Assembly (NCBI GenBank): GCA_963580455.1
Contig: OY756969.1
Span: 15,286,760 to 15,350,759, forward strand
DNA from: Euonymus europaeus
Taxonomy: Eukaryota; Streptophyta; Magnoliopsida; Celastrales; Celastraceae
DNA length: 64,000 nt
Direction: 5' to 3'
Below the pieces are notes generated by a model. It saw nothing but the letters and a program-made list of their open reading frames with translations, searched no databases and was not told where the DNA came from. Position numbers and translations under genes: made by a program. Below are positions 9,231 through 19,617 of this stretch, piece by piece; the stretch's first letter is position 1, and the number at the start of each line of letters is the position of its first letter.

Positions 9231-11669
9231 TCATATTTTGGCAACCATAGATAAATCCTTATTTACCACTGAATCATTCATTCCCTTGGCAGTCATTTCT
9301 AAGCAAACAATGTCAGCTTCTTGAAATTTCCCTTGGTGTCGAAGACCAGCAGAAAGATCATCACAAATGCAGACATTTGGGAGGAAACCATTCTCAAACA
9401 TTTCTCTATACCAAGCATACGCCGCACCAAAATCTTTTAGCTCGCAATGTCCTTTAACCAGTATGTTGTAAGTACAAGCTTTAGGAAACAATCCTCTAGC
9501 CTTCATATCACTCACAATATTCCTTACTTCAGACAGCCTCCCTTCCTTGAGATGCCCCATGATCAGGCTGTCATAGGTCATCTTGTCAGGATGTATTCCC
9601 TGGTCGACCATCTCCTTGTGCAAAGCAAATGATTTTTGAACATCTCCATGCTCTACATAACAACGTATAAGAGCATTATAGACAACTCTATTAGGAGCCA
9701 AACCCATCTTTAGCATTTCATCAACTAATTTCTCCACAACCGCCATTCTTTCCTTCCCAAATCGACTAATCAGAGGATGATATGTGTGACGAGTAGGTGT
9801 GATTCCTCTTTCCTTCATCGTCTCATATAAATCAAGACATTTCTGGAATATTCCTGCATTAGAATATGCTGAGATTAAGGAATTGTAGGTGAATACATCA
9901 GGAATTAAACCCCTGCTTTTAATTTGGAGAAACAAGTCTTCAGCTTCTGTTACCCTTCCCAATTTACAGAGCCCACGAATGAGTACATTGTAAGTTACAA
10001 TTGTGGGATCTATTTCACTTCCCACCATCTCGTCCAGGAACCTAAATGCATCTTGCAATCTACCCATCATGCAACAACCATCTATAAGCATATTGTATAT
10101 TTGAGCATCTGGCAAAATCCCTCTCCCCACCATATCCCTGAGGAGTATTTCAGCCTCAAGAACCTTACCATCCTTGGACAAAGAATGAATCAAAGAACCA
10201 TAACTTATCACATTTGGCTTTATTCCACTATTTTCCATAACTTCAAGAATCTGGAAACATTTATCAAAACGGCACAGCCTTCCATAACCGCTGATCAGGA
10301 TGGTGTACGTCTCCACATTCCAAGCAATTCCCTTCTCTTTCATCTTCCTTGCCCAGTCCTCAGCCTCATCTATCTTTCTCATTTCACAAAACTTGGATAT
10401 CAGAGGATTGAAAGTAATGCCATTGGGCTTCAACCCTCGAACTTCCATTGCTTCAATAGTTTCAATGGCTTTGCTCATAGTACCTCTTCGACAATACCCA
10501 TTCACAATTGTGTTATAGATCACCTCATCCGGAACAAACCCATTTTCCATAAGTTGCTTCAAAACTTCCTCTGCCTTTTCAACCTTCCCTGCCTTACAGA
10601 AGGAACTGAGCAAAATGCTAGCTGTGTAATTATTAATCATAACTCCTTTCCTAGATGCTTCCTCATACAAGGCAATTGCACCTTCACTATCTCCGCATCT
10701 CGAATGTCCATCCATAAGGATACTATAGTTAAAGCCATCAGGCATAAACCCATGTGCTTCCATCTCGTGCACTACACTTTTGGCTTCCCCCATCCTCCCC
10801 ACCCGACAAAGAGAACCAAGCAAGGAATTTAAGGTGACAATATTTGGCTCCACATTCTCTTCCCTCATCCTTTCCCTCACCTTAAATGCCTCCTCTACAT
10901 CCCCAACTTTACAATACCCATCAATGAGGGTATTATAAGTAACCCGGTTGGCAACTACCTTCCTCTCACACATTTCCTTGAACTTCTTCCCTGCATCTGC
11001 CATATTCCTCTCTTTGCATAACCCACCAATTAGTACATTGTAAATAAATACAGTCGGATGAAGTCCTCTCCTTTTCATGTCATCAACCAGCTCGTTGGCC
11101 CTTTTCAAGTCCCCTAACTTGACAGCAGCCTGCACCGCTTTCCCATACACAAAGCTATGGGCCCCGAACCCAGATGCCACAATCTCCTCAAACAGAATAA
11201 GAGTTTTATGAAACTGCTTTGAACCCACCAGATATTCAAGAAACAACTTCATAGAAGGTAAATAAGGAAGCATACCATCATTTCTGATCAAGTCGTAGAC
11301 TTTAGTTGCTTCAGGGAGCATCTTTGCCTCACAACAAACGGAGAGGAGTATACTAGAGAAAGCAGGTTTCAAGGAGGGTGCGGACAAAGAGAAAAGAGAA
11401 AAGAGATCAGAGGGTGAAGAAAATACTGATTTTGTCTGAATGAGGGAGAGAAGCAGCCTATGTGCAGTATCTGTGTGGTCCTGTTGGAGGAGAACTCGAA
11501 GCTTGAGAACTTGTTCATGGCGTTTTTGGTCCAGCAAGTTCAGGGATTTGTCATCAACGACTTCTGTCTGATATTGGGATTGGGAGGAGCAACAATCGGA
11601 GAATAAGATAGGATGTTTGATTAGGGGAGAGAGTGGAATTTTGTGGACAAAATTAATGTTCCTTGCCAT
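9231..11669 (-). CDS. P-class pentatricopeptide repeat protein, probably mitochondrial (812 aa)
   Basis: This single intronless ORF encodes an organellar RNA-binding protein of the PPR family. The first ~30 residues (MARNINFVHKIPLSP...) are basic and hydroxylated with no acidic residue before the DCC at about 25, typical of a mitochondrial presequence. From about residue 170 to the end there are roughly 17 tandem 35-residue repeats of the P type, with hallmarks such as VTYNTLIDGYCKVGDVEEA, VFIYNVLIGGLCKE and VFTYNSLISAYSNAG. There is no E, DYW or SMR domain, so RNA stabilisation, splicing or translation roles are more likely than C-to-U editing. From memory it closely resembles Arabidopsis At5g12100 in length and repeat order, including AVQAAVKLGD and YNMLIDGCC. 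The start is the only Met that keeps the presequence. No frame damage is seen. Exact RNA target unknown. Confidence 0.95.
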   Translation of the reverse strand: MARNINFVHKIPLSPLIKHPILFSDCCSSQSQYQTEVVDDKSLNLLDQKRHEQVLKLRVLLQQDHTDTAHRLLLSLIQTKSVFSSPSDLFSLFSLSAPSLKPAFSSILLSVCCEAKMLPEATKVYDLIRNDGMLPYLPSMKLFLEYLVGSKQFHKTLILFEEIVASGFGAHSFVYGKAVQAAVKLGDLKRANELVDDMKRRGLHPTVFIYNVLIGGLCKERNMADAGKKFKEMCERKVVANRVTYNTLIDGYCKVGDVEEAFKVRERMREENVEPNIVTLNSLLGSLCRVGRMGEAKSVVHEMEAHGFMPDGFNYSILMDGHSRCGDSEGAIALYEEASRKGVMINNYTASILLSSFCKAGKVEKAEEVLKQLMENGFVPDEVIYNTIVNGYCRRGTMSKAIETIEAMEVRGLKPNGITFNPLISKFCEMRKIDEAEDWARKMKEKGIAWNVETYTILISGYGRLCRFDKCFQILEVMENSGIKPNVISYGSLIHSLSKDGKVLEAEILLRDMVGRGILPDAQIYNMLIDGCCMMGRLQDAFRFLDEMVGSEIDPTIVTYNVLIRGLCKLGRVTEAEDLFLQIKSRGLIPDVFTYNSLISAYSNAGIFQKCLDLYETMKERGITPTRHTYHPLISRFGKERMAVVEKLVDEMLKMGLAPNRVVYNALIRCYVEHGDVQKSFALHKEMVDQGIHPDKMTYDSLIMGHLKEGRLSEVRNIVSDMKARGLFPKACTYNILVKGHCELKDFGAAYAWYREMFENGFLPNVCICDDLSAGLRHQGKFQEADIVCLEMTAKGMNDSVVNKDLSMVAKI

Positions 11670-12490
11670 TGTGATAGCAATATGCGGTTCTGTTGTGTTC
11701 TTCCCTTCACTTTTCTAGCAGTCTGTCAAGAAAAACATATCCCTACACAAAAAAAACAATAAAGAATCTTAAAAAACATGCACCTTTTTTTCCTAGGCTT
11801 TTCTTAACTCTTAATCAATCAAGGAGTTCCAATTATTTTAAGTTTCAATTTTTCCTTCGGTTGCCCAAATTGTTATATATGTATATACATAGCAGCTATT
11901 AAACACCCCAATCCTTACGGCCCATGCCATTCCATTCGTATGCGGTAGTGGTGTCTAAGCATGTAACATGTAAAGTAGTTCATTTGTTAAACGAGTGTCA
12001 GAACATACCAATTCACAGAGATAAAACATACCAATTCACAGAGATTAAATTAACATAAACAGATCATCACAACTCACCCAAACAGAGATTGAATTAACAG
12101 AGCCAAAGACCAAAACAAAATGTTTCTTTAAGAACACATAGGCAGCAGGCTCGAACTCGATAATTACTCCGAACGGAAGGATGATGGAAGATATGGGACC
12201 TGGAAGCCGTGTATTGAGACAGTGTTAAGAGGGGTGGCAAAAATTCATCAAAATCGACTGAAATTGAACCTCTGAAAAGCTTACCGACGAATCGAAGGAA
12301 GTTTGAACATATAATAGACAGAGAAGCGGTGTCGCGGTGATGGTGATAGGTGGTGTGGCGGTGAGTCGGAGAATTCGCAGTCGCCGAAGGCCTAAAGAGA
12401 CGGACTGAATCACTGATTAAGGAGAGGCCCGAGAGTGTAAGACTGAGAGGGGGCTCCTTCTTGCTAGGGTTTCATTGTTTCTTTGCCTAA
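11670..12490 (-). promoter_or_regulatory. Probable 5' leader and promoter region of the PPR gene
   Basis: On the minus strand 12464-12472 reads AAACCCTAG, a telo-box common in the leaders of plant housekeeping and organelle-related genes. It is followed by a CT-rich, GC-balanced stretch. A good splice donor (CG/GTAAGC) follows at about 12284. CACAACAG just before the PPR start (about 11690) could be the acceptor. This suggests a non-coding first exon at about 12285-12470 with a 5' UTR intron, but no transcript data support it. Nothing else coding is visible. Confidence 0.4.
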
Positions 12491-12966
12491 GGAATCGTAT
12501 GTCTGTAAAATGGTTCAACTGGTCATGACAATTTAATTCTTACATTTTATATACATAATAAATATTATTTTGAAAATCAAAATGAAATATATATTTTATT
12601 CATTTTATTCTTTATTAATATGTGTGTCATTTTCGGAAAAAGTTTTTTATTTTATTTATTATATTATTATTTTATATGCTTAAAAATCTATAAAAATAAT
12701 TTAGGAAAAAATCTGAAAAAAACAAAAGAAATCTGTGAAAAATAAAATTATTCTAGGAAAAATAAAATTTTGAAAAAAAAATCTAAAAATAAAAGGATAT
12801 TTTAGTCATTTAATGGTTCATTTCATTTCATGTGGAATGAATCATTTCCATCAAATTTGGGTGGAATGAGAATAGAGGTTGAGAGGGAATGTGAAATAAA
12901 GGAATAGAATGACTCATTCCCTATTTTCCCTTCATTCCACCTCTATTTCCTAAATCAAACGATACC
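12491..12966. mobile_element. Tourist-like (PIF/Harbinger) non-autonomous element, 476 bp
   Basis: It is flanked by TAA at 12488-12490 and 12967-12969. Its ends are inverted: left GGAATCGTATG, right (reverse complement) GGTATCGTTTG. The interior is AT-rich with inverted GGAATGA-type stretches near both ends, as in the second element at 24545-25175. It has no coding capacity. It lies just outside the presumed PPR leader. Confidence 0.65.
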
Positions 12967-13038
12967 TAAGTTTCAACTTGCAATGACAGATCGGCATATG
13001 AGCAGATCACACATGCGACGCTTTCCTAATGTTTGTAA

Positions 13039-13047
13039 TTTTATGAA
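13039..13047. repeat. Left 9-bp target-site duplication of the MULE
   Basis: TTTTATGAA here and TTCTATCAA at 22756-22764 match at 7 of 9 bases, the size expected for Mutator-like insertion. The two differences suggest age. Confidence 0.6.
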
Positions 13048-13208
13048 GGGAAAACAATCATTTTGGCCCTTCCACTTATCAAAAAAAGGGTAAGTAACCC
13101 CCTTAAATTTAAAATGGGTTAAACATGCTCTCTTATTTCTCATGGTGAAGCAAAAAAAGTCCTTCAGTCTATATTCCGTCAAAACAAGAGTTACGCGGCC
13201 GTTAACAA
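13048..13208 (+). repeat. Left terminal inverted repeat of the MULE
   Basis: It matches the reverse complement of 22599-22755 with small gaps. Shared phrases include TTTAAAATGGGTTAAACA and TATATTCCGTCAAAAC, and both arms end GTTAACAA. A weaker inward block of homology is at about 13650-13745 versus 22380-22530. Confidence 0.85.
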
Positions 13209-13399
13209 ATGGGATCGTCTTCTTTTTACCTTATTCTTGCAATTGCATAGAAAATGTTTCAGGTTAACAAATCCAATTAGTCGTTCTTCTTCTTCGTCTT
13301 CTTTTTCGTGCAATTGTGTATAATAGGTTCAAGGTTAACCGATTTGAGATTTAGGGATTTTAAAGTCAGCTCTAGTTCTGACAATTTGTAAGAAGAAGA

Positions 13400-13545
13400 A
13401 TTGGTGGAGTAGATCGATTATAGTTCTGACAGGGATTACAACACTAAAGAAGAAGAGCCAGTCATTTCTGAAGACAAATCTGATGAAGAGGATGAGGAGA
13501 TTTTGAATGCTAGAGAGAATGTTAGAAAATGTAGAAGGGGTGGAG
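13400..13545 (+). pseudogene. Acidic MuDR-type N-terminal fragment between two blocks of the left TIR
   Basis: The plus frame reads DYSSDRDYNTKEEEPVISED then KSDEEDEEILNARENVRK, like the acidic stretch before the transposase of plant MuDR-type MULEs. It is short, preceded by stops, and lies where the left TIR has extra sequence absent from the right TIR. It may be a captured or rearranged piece of another MULE. Weak evidence because low-complexity acidic stretches are common. Confidence 0.35.
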
Positions 13546-14069
13546 GGATGCTGTTTTGCTATTATTTATGCTCTAATCACTGTCAAAATAGAAGGGTTCA
13601 TTTGCCCTATACTTAAAACTTTTAGGGGCCTAAATGGACCAACGGGAGCGCTAGGTAGCCCACAGTTAAATGGCCCATGGTTGCCCACGTATATGTGGCA
13701 GCTGAGTGGCGGTTGACTCAGCTGATGACTGTGCATTTTTGAAAATAAAATAACGGCTCGTAAATCAAGACTGAGCTGAAAGGAGGGAAAACGTGACCTC
13801 ACTTTCTCTTCTAACTCAGGATTCGACCTTCTGGAACTGTACACAGCGAGACCACCTCATTTGCACCTCTACATTGTGACGGAAGCTACGGCGGATAGAA
13901 TCTTTGTTTGGCGATAGGCTAAATCAAGTTTTCGTGGCCGAAACGAGACAAGAAATCACAAGAAGAGCATCATCCGTCAGGCGATTCCGGATACTGGGAA
14001 CCCTAGCTCGTTCTTCACCCTTTCACAGTGCTGTCAATTCGTGGCTAAATCAAGCACTTCTGCACAAAA

Positions 14070-14475
14070 GGTATTCCATTGTTTATAATACTACATGAAA
14101 TAATTTATGATTTAAGCACTGTGATAGTTTACAAGTCGTTTGTGACAATGGAATAATGAAATCAAAATGTAGGCATCTGATCAAACTCGTTAAGGCTTTA
14201 GATGTTTTTTCCGTCTGTGATTGATATAGTTGTTGCATATCATAGTGTCCGTCACTATTAAACTTTGGTTGTTTAGCGTTTTTTGAATCCACTGTTTTTG
14301 TTGAAATAAAGTGAGCATGGAAATTAGGTTGAACCAGGTAAGTCAATATGAAATTTAGTTAGAATAGGAAGGAGTTGCTTAGGAGTTATGACAGCGAGTT
14401 AAGACTGATGCATATGGTATGGCATTGATTATTATTAATGGATTTGATATTCCATTGTTGAAAAGTAATGGAATA
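14070..14475. repeat. ATTCCATTG/CAATGGAAT palindromic units, upstream of the Ulp1-like gene
   Basis: ATTCCATTGTTTATAAT at about 14072, GACAATGGAATAATG at about 14142, GGCATTGATTATTATTAATGG at about 14421 and ATTCCATTG...TAATGGAAT at about 14449-14474. These are members of a motif also present in introns and intergenic DNA of the same MULE. Confidence 0.65.
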
Positions 14476-14513
14476 ACTGTTTTTTATCCTATGGAACATC
14501 ACAGCTTCTTAAC

Positions 14514-17500
14514 ATGAGAAAGCAAACGAAGGCAAAAGCGAACGAGAAGAAGGTGGAGGTCAAGCAAGTGTACCCTCTCCAGTACAAGTCAAATCTAGAG
14601 GCTATTGGGAAATTGATGACAAGCTTAGAATTTACAAAAGAGCATTTGCAAATGCTAATGAAAACACCTTTCTGGCACATCTTCAAACAATGGATTGGAA
14701 AAGTGCCAGATGTGAAGCTTAGGAAAACTGATGACAACCTGTGTGCAATCATAAAGAAGTACGACGTGCGTGATGAAGCTTTTATTTTGGGAAAGAAGAA
14801 GGTTCGAGTATCTGAGCATGATGTCGCACTTGTTTTTGGGGTATCATCTGGCAATGAATTGATGAATTTGGCATGGAAACCTAAACCAGAGCAGCTGGAC
14901 TTTGTTAATAAAAGATTTGAGAAGGAGAAAATCATCAGATCAAGGAACATAAAAGCTGCTTTGCGTGAAGCGATGGCAGGGAGAACAACGACAGATGCAA
15001 TTGATGTGGCAAGGCTGCTGACACTATATATCTGTTTGACATTGTTCTTCTCGACGAGAGGTGATACATTGCCTTGGGCTTTAATCCAGTATGTGTACAA
15101 TGTGGATGAAATGAGGAAATATAATTGGTCACGCGCAATTGCTAGTTATCTGATGGAATCAGTTAAAAAGTATGCTGCCAATCCTGTCAAAGTCACAGGC
15201 TGCGTTTGTTTATTGACGGTATGAGACTATTTAAACCGATACATGAACCTTTACTCTAATTAGTTAATAATTAACTGATGTGATAATCTTGTTTGCAGTA
15301 TTGGTTTTGCGAGCATACGAGAATCTTCAAACCAACTGAGGAGGCAAGATTCCCAAGATTCTTGAAATGGAACTCCAAGAAATGGCCAAGAAAGGATTTT
15401 GATAAACTATACATTGCCCCACTAAAAAAAACCAAGTAAGTGTCTATCATATTCCACAGTAGTACTGTTTTAAAACAATGGCATTGATAATTCCATTGTT
15501 TAAAACAGTGGATTTTGATAATTCCATTGTTTTAAAACAGTGGATTTTGTTTTAAAACAATGGCATTGATAAATCCATTGATATTAATTAATAGAATACT
15601 AACTGGTAATTTATGGCAGCACTGTTATTTGGTCCGGTGCAAACGCAGTCTCGTACGCAGAAGCTGTTGCCTTATGTACCACAGAGATGATTTCGAATAA
15701 TGTAAGTGACTAATTTAAATGAAAACTAATTCTTATGCACTATTTGAATAGGTTATTGACACTATTATGCTACAACATCTAGGTCATCGATTCATATTCG
15801 GAGATATTGACTATGAGCAAAGCAGAGACAGAGCAAGACACCCAAGAACTTCAAATGGGCAAAGCGATTGCTTTTACGAGTTCTAGTCTGGTATACATGA
15901 CACTGGTTTAATAAATTAAATAACAAAAACACCAAATGAAATATATGTTTTGTTGCAGGCATTCATACGAATAGGCAAAATCGAGCTTTTCAAAAAGTAT
16001 GTGACAGACAAAGTGATGGAGGTTCGTGATACGTACAGGTACCTCTTATTCCCCATACATGCAAAAGGTGACAAACTTGTTGCGAATCATTGGACATTGC
16101 TAGTACATGACACACGGGATGGATTGTGGACACATTACAATTCATTGCTGCCAAGGATTAAAACTGCAAGAGATCCTTACTCAAAAGATGCCAATGAATT
16201 TGTAAGAACACTATCCCATATGTTATTGGCAAAATTTCATAGAGTTCAATTCTCTTAATAAATTATCTTCTCCTTACAGATAAAGTGCTACAACAGCATG
16301 ATGCCAGAACACCTCAGATGCGAACCAAAAGGCAATATCACATTCCTTGAGTCACCACAACAGGCTCCTGGAAGGTAATATACTGAGCATAATTAAACGA
16401 AACTATAATTACCAATATATATGTTGTCACGCCCCGTTTCCGGAGACGCGACTGGGTGCTCTCTCCGCACCCTTCCTAGGTCACTAGTGTGAACATCCGG
16501 GATCAACCGGAAATCCGGCGGCACCTCCCCGTATATCGGAGAGCGCCCACCTGCATCAGAAATGCAGCAACAACAACATCACACTAGCAACCTAGCAAAC
16601 ATAGGCCTCGGGCCTCAACCACATGCAATCTTGACCCTAGGCCTCAGGCCATCCACTACCAGCATGCACAAACTGATGGCATCACATATAAATCAACACA
16701 CAGATTTATAAAACATCAAATATAACCATCAATCAACATCTACAACCACATACAAGCACCACAGTGCCAAATGGTTATATTCTCTCAACATAGATATACT
16801 ACGTACACCCATATGCATAGAGTATATCTCTAGCATCCTATTCTATCCAGGGCCATCCATGTCATGACCTGCTCACCGATCCGCAGCACCAGTACCCGTA
16901 CCAGTGTCTCCTGTGGAAGGAAGAAAGTAAAGGAGTGAGCTAGAAGCTCAGTAGGGTATGAAGTAAACATCAATATAAGCTGAACCAAAAGGAAGCAATG
17001 CATCAATATGTAACTACCACATGAACGTATACTCAACAAGTTCACATCAACATTTACCCGGATAACCCTTTCGGAGCATAACAACCACAATATCATTGCA
17101 ACTCAATGAAATATTGCACGGGAGCAAGCTCACCACAACCAACCACTCCTAGGATCATCCGGTTGCGTGAACCTATCACGCCCGCACCCCACAAGGCAAG
17201 TCACTCTTGACCTTACCCCTAGTGCGTTATCCTACTTGGAATTCACATGACTCAGTGGTAACTCTCATCACCTCGTCATCCCCCCAAGTAGCTTTCAAGA
17301 AACCTAAAGGTTCCCGAGTCCATACCCGGTCCCCCATGCAACTCTAATGCACTATGTCATGACATGCTGAATAGTTATATATATGAACAACCCACATATA
17401 TATATACATAACTACCATGATGCATGAACGGAAATCACATCGTGTCCATAGGAGATGGAACACACACACTCGGGTCATGCAACATCAAGAATCAACAAGA

Positions 17501-18834
17501 ATCAACAAGAATCACAATTTGGGTTCGTTTCCCCTTAGGAGAAATTAAGGCGGAAACACAAAAGAAACGACCAATGAGGAATCGAAAAGCTCTTTACATA
17601 TCGAAAATGAACGATAGAAAGAATGGTTGGAAATCCCCTACCTCGTGTCGAGCAAATTACCACAATTTCCCAATTTCGTTCCTAGGGTTTCGGTTTGCCC
17701 AAACCTACAATGTGGCATAACCGAACCCATTCACACATCAATAAACAACCAACAACTCATATAAACATCAATTAAAATCAATAAATTCGAAATCACTTAC
17801 TTCTCTCTCTAGAAATTCCTTCCAAAAATCCTCTAACTCACTCCAAGCTCCACTCAACTCCAAAACACAAACCAATCTACATAAACATCCAAAATCAACC
17901 TATAAACAACATATCTAAAGCATAGCACCCAACTCTTCAAGAATCTAGCAAATCTAGAAAAACCTAGAATTTCCAAAAACTAAGAAAAACTTACCAAAAC
18001 TCCAAAACCAAGCTTGAATCTTCCTCCTTAAGCTTCAAGGATCATCAATCCACCATCTCCATGTCAATCTCTTGCCAAAATCTCCTTCTCTCTCTTCTTC
18101 TCTCTCACTTTCTCTCTCTAGTCGGGAACTTCTCCAAGAAACTATGAAGAAATGTCTAAAAACTGGCTTAAAAACTGATTTCCCGATAACCGTCCGGACG
18201 CCCCAAGTGACCGTCCGGACGCTTCACTGTTCTCTCAACACTCTGCCCACTTCGTAGGCTTAACCGTCCGGATGCCTCGTTAGACCGTCCGGACGGTCTA
18301 CTGTTCACAGCACCAAAATTTTTCACTGAATATGAATCTGCCCCAGTTCCTTCACAAACCGTCCGGACGGCTGTTTTAACCGTCCGGACGGTGTCTGTTT
18401 TCCAGAAACCCAGTTTTCTTAAATTGTATTTTCCGGCTCGGTTCAAGCTTCGATTTGATATATTACGGGCCCAAAACGGACATGTATACTAAAAGTTATG
18501 CCCCATTTACCAAACCAAGCTCCAAAACTATTTTTCTATGATTCCGTACCTCACGGATCATCCGTATTTCGACTCAAAACTAATATTTTTGGGTCGGGGT
18601 TTCACATATGTGTAATGTAGCTCATTATCAATGAACAGTTTGGATTGCGGGGTAATTGTCATGTTCATCATGGACCACATATTCAGCAGACTCCCTATCC
18701 CAAGGAATATATCAGCAGATGACATTGCAAGCTTCAGATCTGATGTACTGCATGACTTTCTGAGTGACGGGCGTCGTTCGTGGGACGAGAATGTTTTGAT
18801 GGCGAGAACAATGTTAGCAAGTAGTTCCAAATGA
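14514..18834 (+). CDS. Ulp1-like (C48) cysteine protease of the MULE, 7 exons, 527 aa
   Basis: A Ulp1/SENP-type protease would cut SUMO or a related tag. Exons read by frame and GT/AG: 14514-15218, 15299-15435, 15620-15701, 15783-15890, 15959-16201, 16280-16374, 18621-18834. Together they give 1584 bases in one open frame ending at TGA 18832-18834. Exon 1 resembles the plant mobile region before Ulp1 domains (DUF1985-like; FGVSSGNELMNLAWKP). The protease part has NHWTLLVHD (His) in exon 5 and NSLDCGVIV (Cys) in exon 7. The usual Asp after His appears as Asn in THYNSLLP, and the usual Gln six residues before Cys is Ser, so activity is doubtful. A solo LTR lies wholly in the last intron. It faces the broken transposase tail to tail. 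Kaonashi-type second MULE gene is the best match. The start is the first Met of the open frame; upstream exons are possible. Confidence 0.8.
15451..15600. repeat. Cluster of TTCCATTGTTTTAAAACAATGG palindromic units in intron 2
   Basis: Intron 2 of the Ulp1-like gene carries five or six half or whole units such as CTGTTTTAAAACAATGGCATT and ATTCCATTGTTTTAAAACAG, in alternating orientation within 150 bases. These can fold into several overlapping hairpins. Confidence 0.85.
16420..16424. repeat. 5-bp TSD (TATGT), left side of solo LTR
   Basis: TATGT here is repeated at 18607-18611, immediately outside TGTCACG...TTTCACA. Confidence 0.85.
16425..18606 (-). mobile_element. Solo LTR (family X), 2182 bp, in the last intron of the Ulp1-like gene
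   Basis: It is bounded by TATGT target-site duplications. On the minus strand it runs TGTGAAACCCCGACCC...GGGGCGTGACA, with TG...CA ends. There is no internal region, PBS or PPT, so it is a solo LTR left by recombination. Related LTRs are 31831-33772, 22897-23701 and 34897-36960. Its U3 region (18191-18392) has six copies of CGTCCGGACG palindromes. Its 3' boundary on the plus strand is 14 bases before the first base of exon 7. Short ORFs inside, such as 17424-17720, recur in the related LTR but are not gene-like. Confidence 0.9.
18191..18392. repeat. Array of six CGTCCGGACG palindromes in LTR U3
   Basis: Sites: 18191, 18212, 18265 (one mismatch), 18281-18300 (perfect 20-bp palindrome TAGACCGTCCGGACGGTCTA), 18358 and 18379-18392. 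Spacing is irregular. Each site has two CpGs around a central CCGG. Confidence 0.95.
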
Positions 18835-18969
18835 CTGTTGGATTTGAAAACCTTTATTTTGTAATGTTTGTTAGTACAAACAAATGTATTTTGGCATGAG
18901 ATATCCGTGGGGAACACGTAATATATATTTTTGTTTAAGGAAAACACCTGAGGACTGTGAAAATCACTG

Positions 18970-19225
18970 GTTCCATTGATTTTAAACAATGGCATAGTCG
19001 AATTCCATTGCACCATTCATTTGCTTTTAGGATTAATGGCTTAATGATTTTTCAATTACAGGTTCCATTGATTTTAATTAGTGGAATAGACGAATCCTAT
19101 TAATAATCCTTCAAATAAAATAACATAAGCATATGGGTTTCCAGATTCCATTGATTTTAAATAGTGGAATAGTCTAATTCCATTGTTTATAATCACTGGA
19201 CCAAATGAATTCCAATGTTGTACAT
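18970..19225. repeat. TTCCATTGATTTTAAACAATGG units between the two MULE genes
   Basis: Four to five units lie in the tail-to-tail intergenic space: about 18970-19010, 19062-19085, 19146-19170 and 19178-19200, with further halves to 19225. They form TTCCATTGATTTTAA-(N)-TGGAATAG palindromes with a loose centre. Confidence 0.85.
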
Positions 19226-19617
19226 GAATTCCATTTAACGGATCATGCAATACTCTCATTCATCAAAGTCATTACATATACCAATCAATGAAGCATAAAA
19301 ACAATATAAAACATCACATTGTCCAAAAGATTAAAATATATCAATTGTTATACATCATAAGCCATAGGAAATACAAATTCATAACATAATCCGATTAAAG
19401 TTCTGGAAATGTTCAGAATTAATTCGTCCGTCATCCACAGATTGCCATATCATCATCCTTCCTGTAAAAAAAAGGATCAATAATTAACAATAGTTATATG
19501 AAATTAATACAGTTGAATGAAATTACATTGTATTAATCCGTAAACATATATAACATTTAATATATACCAATATATCGTCAAGGCCTATAGATTGATCTGT
19601 CATTGATGTGCTATCCT

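Noticed and set aside
9924..10832. 302-aa plus-strand ORF
   Set aside because: Antisense shadow of the PPR gene; no domain, and the PPR repeats on the other strand are unambiguous.
13904..14098. 64-aa ORF as a first exon of the Ulp1-like gene
   Set aside because: No clear splice partner into the 14514 frame; kept as possible leader only.
14489..15100. 203-aa minus-strand ORF
   Set aside because: Antisense to exon 1 of the Ulp1-like gene, whose exon frame joins perfectly to six others.
17424..17720. 98-aa ORF shared with 32694-33083 (reversed)
   Set aside because: The similarity is explained by two copies of the same LTR family; TG...CA ends and TSDs show the region is LTR, not a gene.
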